A stretch of 64,000 nt of DNA from Anaerovorax odorimutans. Lineage in GTDB: Bacteria > Bacillota > Clostridia > Peptostreptococcales > Anaerovoracaceae. A program made the translations under genes and the position numbers. The notes beneath the pieces are model-generated. The model was given only the letters and a program-made list of their open reading frames with translations, did not search any database and was not told the origin of the DNA. Within the stretch, counting starts at the first letter, position 1, and each line of letters begins with the position of its first letter. Below are positions 60,810 through 64,000 of the stretch, in pieces. Location of the stretch: contig NZ_JANFXK010000001.1 in NCBI RefSeq assembly GCF_024459955.1, positions 124,001 through 188,000 on the forward strand, given 5' to 3'.

Positions 60810-62300
60810 TTACTTTTCTTTGTAGTCTATTTCCTTTAGTTTTACATTTAAAGGGATATCATAAAACAATTTATATCGCTCTTCCCACATAGGACCTAAG
60901 TCCGGCATTGCCATCCACAGGTAATTCTCATGCGGGAAGTGGGAGAGTTCCGCCTCTGTTCGGCCACTATTTGCAGCAGCCTGTACATTGTCAACTCTTT
61001 GGATATCCACTTGATATATAGGGATATATATTCGAAACAAATTAAACAATGCAAGGAATAATGCGATTAGCGCTACAATTGGCATCTGTTTTTTCATTTT
61101 TAATATACCAAAACACTCTATTACAAAGTAACAAAATAAGACATACGTAGGGAAAAAACATCTGCTTTGAAGCGGGGTTACTGCCAGCAAAGGCCCCGTC
61201 ATGATTGCAATTGAAAATACAAGAAAAATCAATTTCTTTTTTAAGGTCCTATCAAACACAGCGCTGAAACAAAATAAAATTAAGCAAAAACAAAACAGCA
61301 ATGTTATAATCCCATCAAAATGTATTGATCCGATATTTTTTCTTAAAAAAATCATAAATATATTGGCAACAAAACTATATACACATGCCGCCTCAACCAT
61401 AATGGTACTAAAAATAGCAATCATCCTAAACCTACTTGCTTTAATTTGTTCCCTATATTTCCAGAACAGCGATACTACAGCAAAGAAAATACAAATATTT
61501 AATATAAAGTTACTCAAAAATAGCTCTTTACCTATAACCTTAAAATAATTCTCTATTGCACGGGACACTAAGCCACTGCCTTGTGCAATCGTACGGTATT
61601 TGCACTCATCCGCATCGCTTGCAATCAGTCTATATGCTCCGTTAGAAAACATGTATGCTGCACCTATGGCCACACCTATAAAATAGCTTAAGTAAGCAGT
61701 ATATACTTTTCTATATTTATAAAATGTGTATATTACAATTGCAGCTCCCATAAATAACATATATATGGTTACATGTTCCATAAACAGAGCAGAAACAAAC
61801 GCAAATAGCAACATTGCAACTGATGTCGAAAATTTATTATTCCCTGGAGGATCTCCACTTTCTAATAACGAATAGCAATACCTTAAGTAAATTAAAACCA
61901 ATACAACTGGAATAGTATAATTAGAAAAGCCGGAGGTCCAAACGATTGTCTGTCTCATTAGAAATTTAGGTATTGCTGCAATCAATAAAAAACAAACTAC
62001 TGTATTGAAAAAACGGTTTTGCCTTTTAGGGACTATCAGATATACTATTCCCGTTAAACAGATCGCCTCAAATATCGCTTTCACAAATCTACATCTCGTT
62101 AGAATTAGGACTGCCAGATTTCCTGCATATCTACCATTATAATTCTCAAACCATGAGGACAGCCGTTCAAGGCCTACTGAACTTCCCCACGCCCAATCAT
62201 CTCCGGTATATGGGAATATATAGCACAACCACACCAAGATCAAAAACATTATGCTATATAAAATCATCAAATTAAAATTCTTAGTTTTTAAACTTATCAT
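60810..62300 (-). CDS. DUF6056-like multi-helix membrane protein (GT-C type)
   Basis: A 496-residue protein with about 11 helices. FPYTGDDWAWGSSVGLERL after the first helix contains an acidic DD pair as in GT-C glycosyltransferases, and NYNGRYAGN is typical of DUF6056. Between GtrB- and GtrA-like genes it is the likely transferase that moves the flipped sugar to a surface polymer, as GtrC-type proteins do. It overlaps the GtrB-like gene by 20 bp. Clearly AT-rich. Confidence 0.78.
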   Translation of the reverse strand: MISLKTKNFNLMILYSIMFLILVWLCYIFPYTGDDWAWGSSVGLERLSSWFENYNGRYAGNLAVLILTRCRFVKAIFEAICLTGIVYLIVPKRQNRFFNTVVCFLLIAAIPKFLMRQTIVWTSGFSNYTIPVVLVLIYLRYCYSLLESGDPPGNNKFSTSVAMLLFAFVSALFMEHVTIYMLFMGAAIVIYTFYKYRKVYTAYLSYFIGVAIGAAYMFSNGAYRLIASDADECKYRTIAQGSGLVSRAIENYFKVIGKELFLSNFILNICIFFAVVSLFWKYREQIKASRFRMIAIFSTIMVEAACVYSFVANIFMIFLRKNIGSIHFDGIITLLFCFCLILFCFSAVFDRTLKKKLIFLVFSIAIMTGPLLAVTPLQSRCFFPTYVLFCYFVIECFGILKMKKQMPIVALIALFLALFNLFRIYIPIYQVDIQRVDNVQAAANSGRTEAELSHFPHENYLWMAMPDLGPMWEERYKLFYDIPLNVKLKEIDYKEK

Positions 62301-63267
62301 TATTTACTGCTGCCTCTCCCTTAATATTACTCTCTTGTACAATATAGGCCGGTCTCTTTTTTACTTCGGCATAAATACGGCCTACATACTCCCCAATAAC
62401 GCCCAATGAAATTAATTGTACCCCGCTTAAAATAGAAATCAGTAACACCGTCGTAAAGTAACCTGGCACATCAATTCCATTAATCAAAATACTAATAAAT
62501 AAATATATTAAGTACAGAATACTAATAGTCAGTAAAATCCCCCCCGCATATAGACATATGCGTAATGGCTGTACATTAAATGACATTATTCCATCAATCC
62601 CATAGCTTAATAATCGTTTAAAAGACCATTTTGTTTCACCAGATACCCTCACCTGATTTTCATATTCAATATAGGTTTGTTTAAAGCCAATCCAAGAGAA
62701 AATACCCTTTGAAAATCGGTTTGTCTCTTTTAACGAAATCACCGCATTCACAGCAGGCCTGCTCAACAGCCTAAAATCCCCTGCTCCATCTACCATTTGA
62801 ACGTCCACAGCTTTGTTAACAATCTTATAGTACAAACGGGCAAAAAATGTACTTCTCTTAGAATCTCCAGTTCTGCTTCTTTTGGCGATTACTTGATCAT
62901 ATCCTTGCTCATATAATGATAGCATTTGGGGGATAAGTTCAGGAGGGTGTTGTAGATCCGCATCCATAATAACAACACAATCTGCAGATGTATATTCAAG
63001 AGCTGCCAGCATTGCTGATTCTTTTCCAAAATTTCTGCTGAAAGAAATATACTTAACAGAGGAATCCCGTATTGCCAGTCCCTGAAGTTTTTGCAGTGTT
63101 TGATCTTTACTTCCATCATTCACAAAAATAATTTCATAGTCAAATTCTGTATTGTCAAGTGTCATCAAGCATAATTTGAGTTTTTCATAAAAAAGTTCAA
63201 TTACTTCTTCTTCATTATAGCAAGGTATGATAATGCTTAATAATTGTTTTTTATTAGTAGTATTCAT
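62281..63267 (-). CDS. GtrB-like polyprenyl-phosphate glycosyltransferase (GT2)
   Basis: A 328-residue enzyme: GT-A domain with SIIIPCYNEEEVIELF, FVNDGSKDQTL, metal site VIMDADLQHPPELI, QMVDGAGDFRLLSR; two C-terminal helices (ICLYAGGILLTISILYLIYL; VLLISILSGVQLISLGVIGEYVGRIY). This is the GtrB/CsbB family, which makes polyprenyl-phosphate glucose or GlcNAc. With GtrA and the GT-C-like protein it forms a three-component glycosylation system for teichoic acid or a cell-surface glycan. Confidence 0.92.
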   Translation of the reverse strand: MNTTNKKQLLSIIIPCYNEEEVIELFYEKLKLCLMTLDNTEFDYEIIFVNDGSKDQTLQKLQGLAIRDSSVKYISFSRNFGKESAMLAALEYTSADCVVIMDADLQHPPELIPQMLSLYEQGYDQVIAKRSRTGDSKRSTFFARLYYKIVNKAVDVQMVDGAGDFRLLSRPAVNAVISLKETNRFSKGIFSWIGFKQTYIEYENQVRVSGETKWSFKRLLSYGIDGIMSFNVQPLRICLYAGGILLTISILYLIYLFISILINGIDVPGYFTTVLLISILSGVQLISLGVIGEYVGRIYAEVKKRPAYIVQESNIKGEAAVNNDKFKN

Positions 63268-63278
63268 AACAACCTCTA

Positions 63279-63680
63279 TTAATTTATATTATTCCATTGA
63301 CTGTAGCTTTTCCAGTTTTCATAAGGCAACATGTGTTGAAAGGTTTTACCTTGATTCTGTGAAACGAATCCATGCACAAGCTCTATTTTTTCATTAACCG
63401 CTTATTTTCCAAAGGAATCAGGTTTGCTAAGGGAGACAAAGCTTCTTCAGAATCCATATCATTCAATAAACTATATAATTTTGAACTCGAATAATATCTT
63501 CCAAAGTATATTAGCTTCTCCTCTAATGCGTTATTTTTACATTGTTCTGTTACATTGTAGCTTGTAAGCTTATGATGAACATGCCCCTACTCATCTTCAG
63601 AATTATACGTTATGATTTCATCCCAATCTTTATATGAGATTAAACATATCCATACGACTCTTCTTTCTATTGTAACTCAT
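63279..63680 (-). pseudogene. Decayed short gene
   Basis: An ATG at 63680 follows AGGGGG, but the frame breaks after about ten codons. Reading on in another frame gives coding-like protein (ISYKDWDEIITYNSEDE), an in-frame TAG (63589-63587), then KLTSYNVTEQCKNNALEEK and YYSSSKLYSLLNDMDSEEAL, and after a frameshift at a run of six T (63386-63391) LVHGFVSQNQGKTFQHMLPY up to TAA at 63279. At least two frameshifts and one stop. I do not recognise the family; its place suggests a surface-polymer gene. Confidence 0.6.
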
Positions 63681-63695
63681 AGATATTCCCCCTAT

Positions 63696-64000
63696 CTACA
63701 TATCAAAAATCCATTTACACACATGTTCCGTGGAATGCCCGTCGCAGGCTTCCATAAATCGCTTCCGAAAAGTCTCCCGCTTATCTTCCATCATGTCTTC
63801 GTTCTTTATCGCTTGAATCAATCCGGCCTGTGTTCTTACAACCGCTCCGTACACATAATCTTCAAAGGGATAATAAATACCCCGATCGGCACTGTATTCC
63901 TCCAAATCGTAAGTATAATAAACAATTGGCTTGTCCACCAGCAGGTAGTCAAAAATTACGGATGAATAGTCTGTAATCAAAACATCTGTAATCAGTAACA
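63696..64000 (-). CDS. TagF-like CDP-glycerol phosphotransferase, C-terminal part
   Basis: The gene runs off the right edge. The visible 100 residues hold the last hallmarks of the TagF family: DVLITDYSSVIFDYLL, YYTYDLEEY, RKRFMEACDGHSTEHV. They are close to the end of the 983-residue fusion at 51318-54269 (DYSSLVFEYSLFGKP, RERFMRSCDGHATDRI), so the off-window part may be similar. It reads toward the decayed gene and the GtrB/GtrA genes. Confidence 0.85.
   Translation of the reverse strand, partial: LLITDVLITDYSSVIFDYLLVDKPIVYYTYDLEEYSADRGIYYPFEDYVYGAVVRTQAGLIQAIKNEDMMEDKRETFRKRFMEACDGHSTEHVCKWIFDM

Overview
The window reads as chromosomal DNA of a Gram-positive anaerobe, most likely a member of the Clostridia (Bacillota). 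This rests on strong AGGAGG-type ribosome binding sites, teichoic acid and LytR-CpsA-Psr genes, SpoVB-like and Bce-like modules, and mid GC over most of the window. The exact genus cannot be read from the sequence. Nearly every base is used: genes lie in short operons, and the non-coding gaps hold recognisable promoters, terminators and several regulatory structures.

Region 1-10 kb: a partial LytTR-type response regulator; a self-regulated MarR / ABC ATPase / large FtsX permease operon with a clear operator palindrome over its promoter; a DUF2971 protein; a YfcC-like carrier whose ribosome binding site lies inside a perfect hairpin; a zinc-ribbon membrane protein; and a SpoVB/MATE-like flippase. 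Region 10-18.6 kb: a lipoprotein barnase with its barstar; a DUF2089 / SHOCT-like operon; a small Nif11-like protein; an operon of carboxymuconolactone-decarboxylase/cupin fusion, flavodoxin and alpha/beta hydrolase behind a candidate terminator/antiterminator leader; an array of 72-bp degenerate repeats; a MATE exporter with TrmO; tRNA-Arg(CCG); a complete type I toxin-antitoxin locus (27-aa hydrophobic toxin and convergent antisense RNA); and a DUF2284 protein.

Region 18.8-32.8 kb: a Bce-like detoxification module (response regulator, intramembrane-sensing kinase, ATPase, FtsX permease), SppA, a YtrA-type GntR/ABC operon with a palindromic operator, a BaiN-like flavoprotein, a DUF2007 protein, a ThrS without a TGS domain, and Ddl.

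Region 32.8-64 kb is mostly cell envelope. It holds two LCP ligases, two secreted subtilases with C-terminal Fn3 modules, an SsuABC/TauABC-type importer with a LysR regulator, a divergent AMP-forming ligase, a carrier protein / MBOAT / SGNH operon that resembles dltCBD without dltA, an LtaS-like synthase, a teichoic acid operon (TagF-like, TarI, TarJ, TagG, TagH, and a three-domain glycosyltransferase/TagF fusion), a polysaccharide deacetylase, and an AT-rich end with GtrA, DUF6056, a GtrB-like glycosyltransferase, a decayed gene and a truncated TagF-like gene. Together these suggest synthesis, export, attachment and possible O-acylation of ribitol/glycerol-phosphate wall polymers. The most notable candidates for new biology are the dltA-less O-acylation cluster, the leader of the cupin operon, the RBS-masking hairpin before the YfcC-like carrier, and the 72-bp repeat array.
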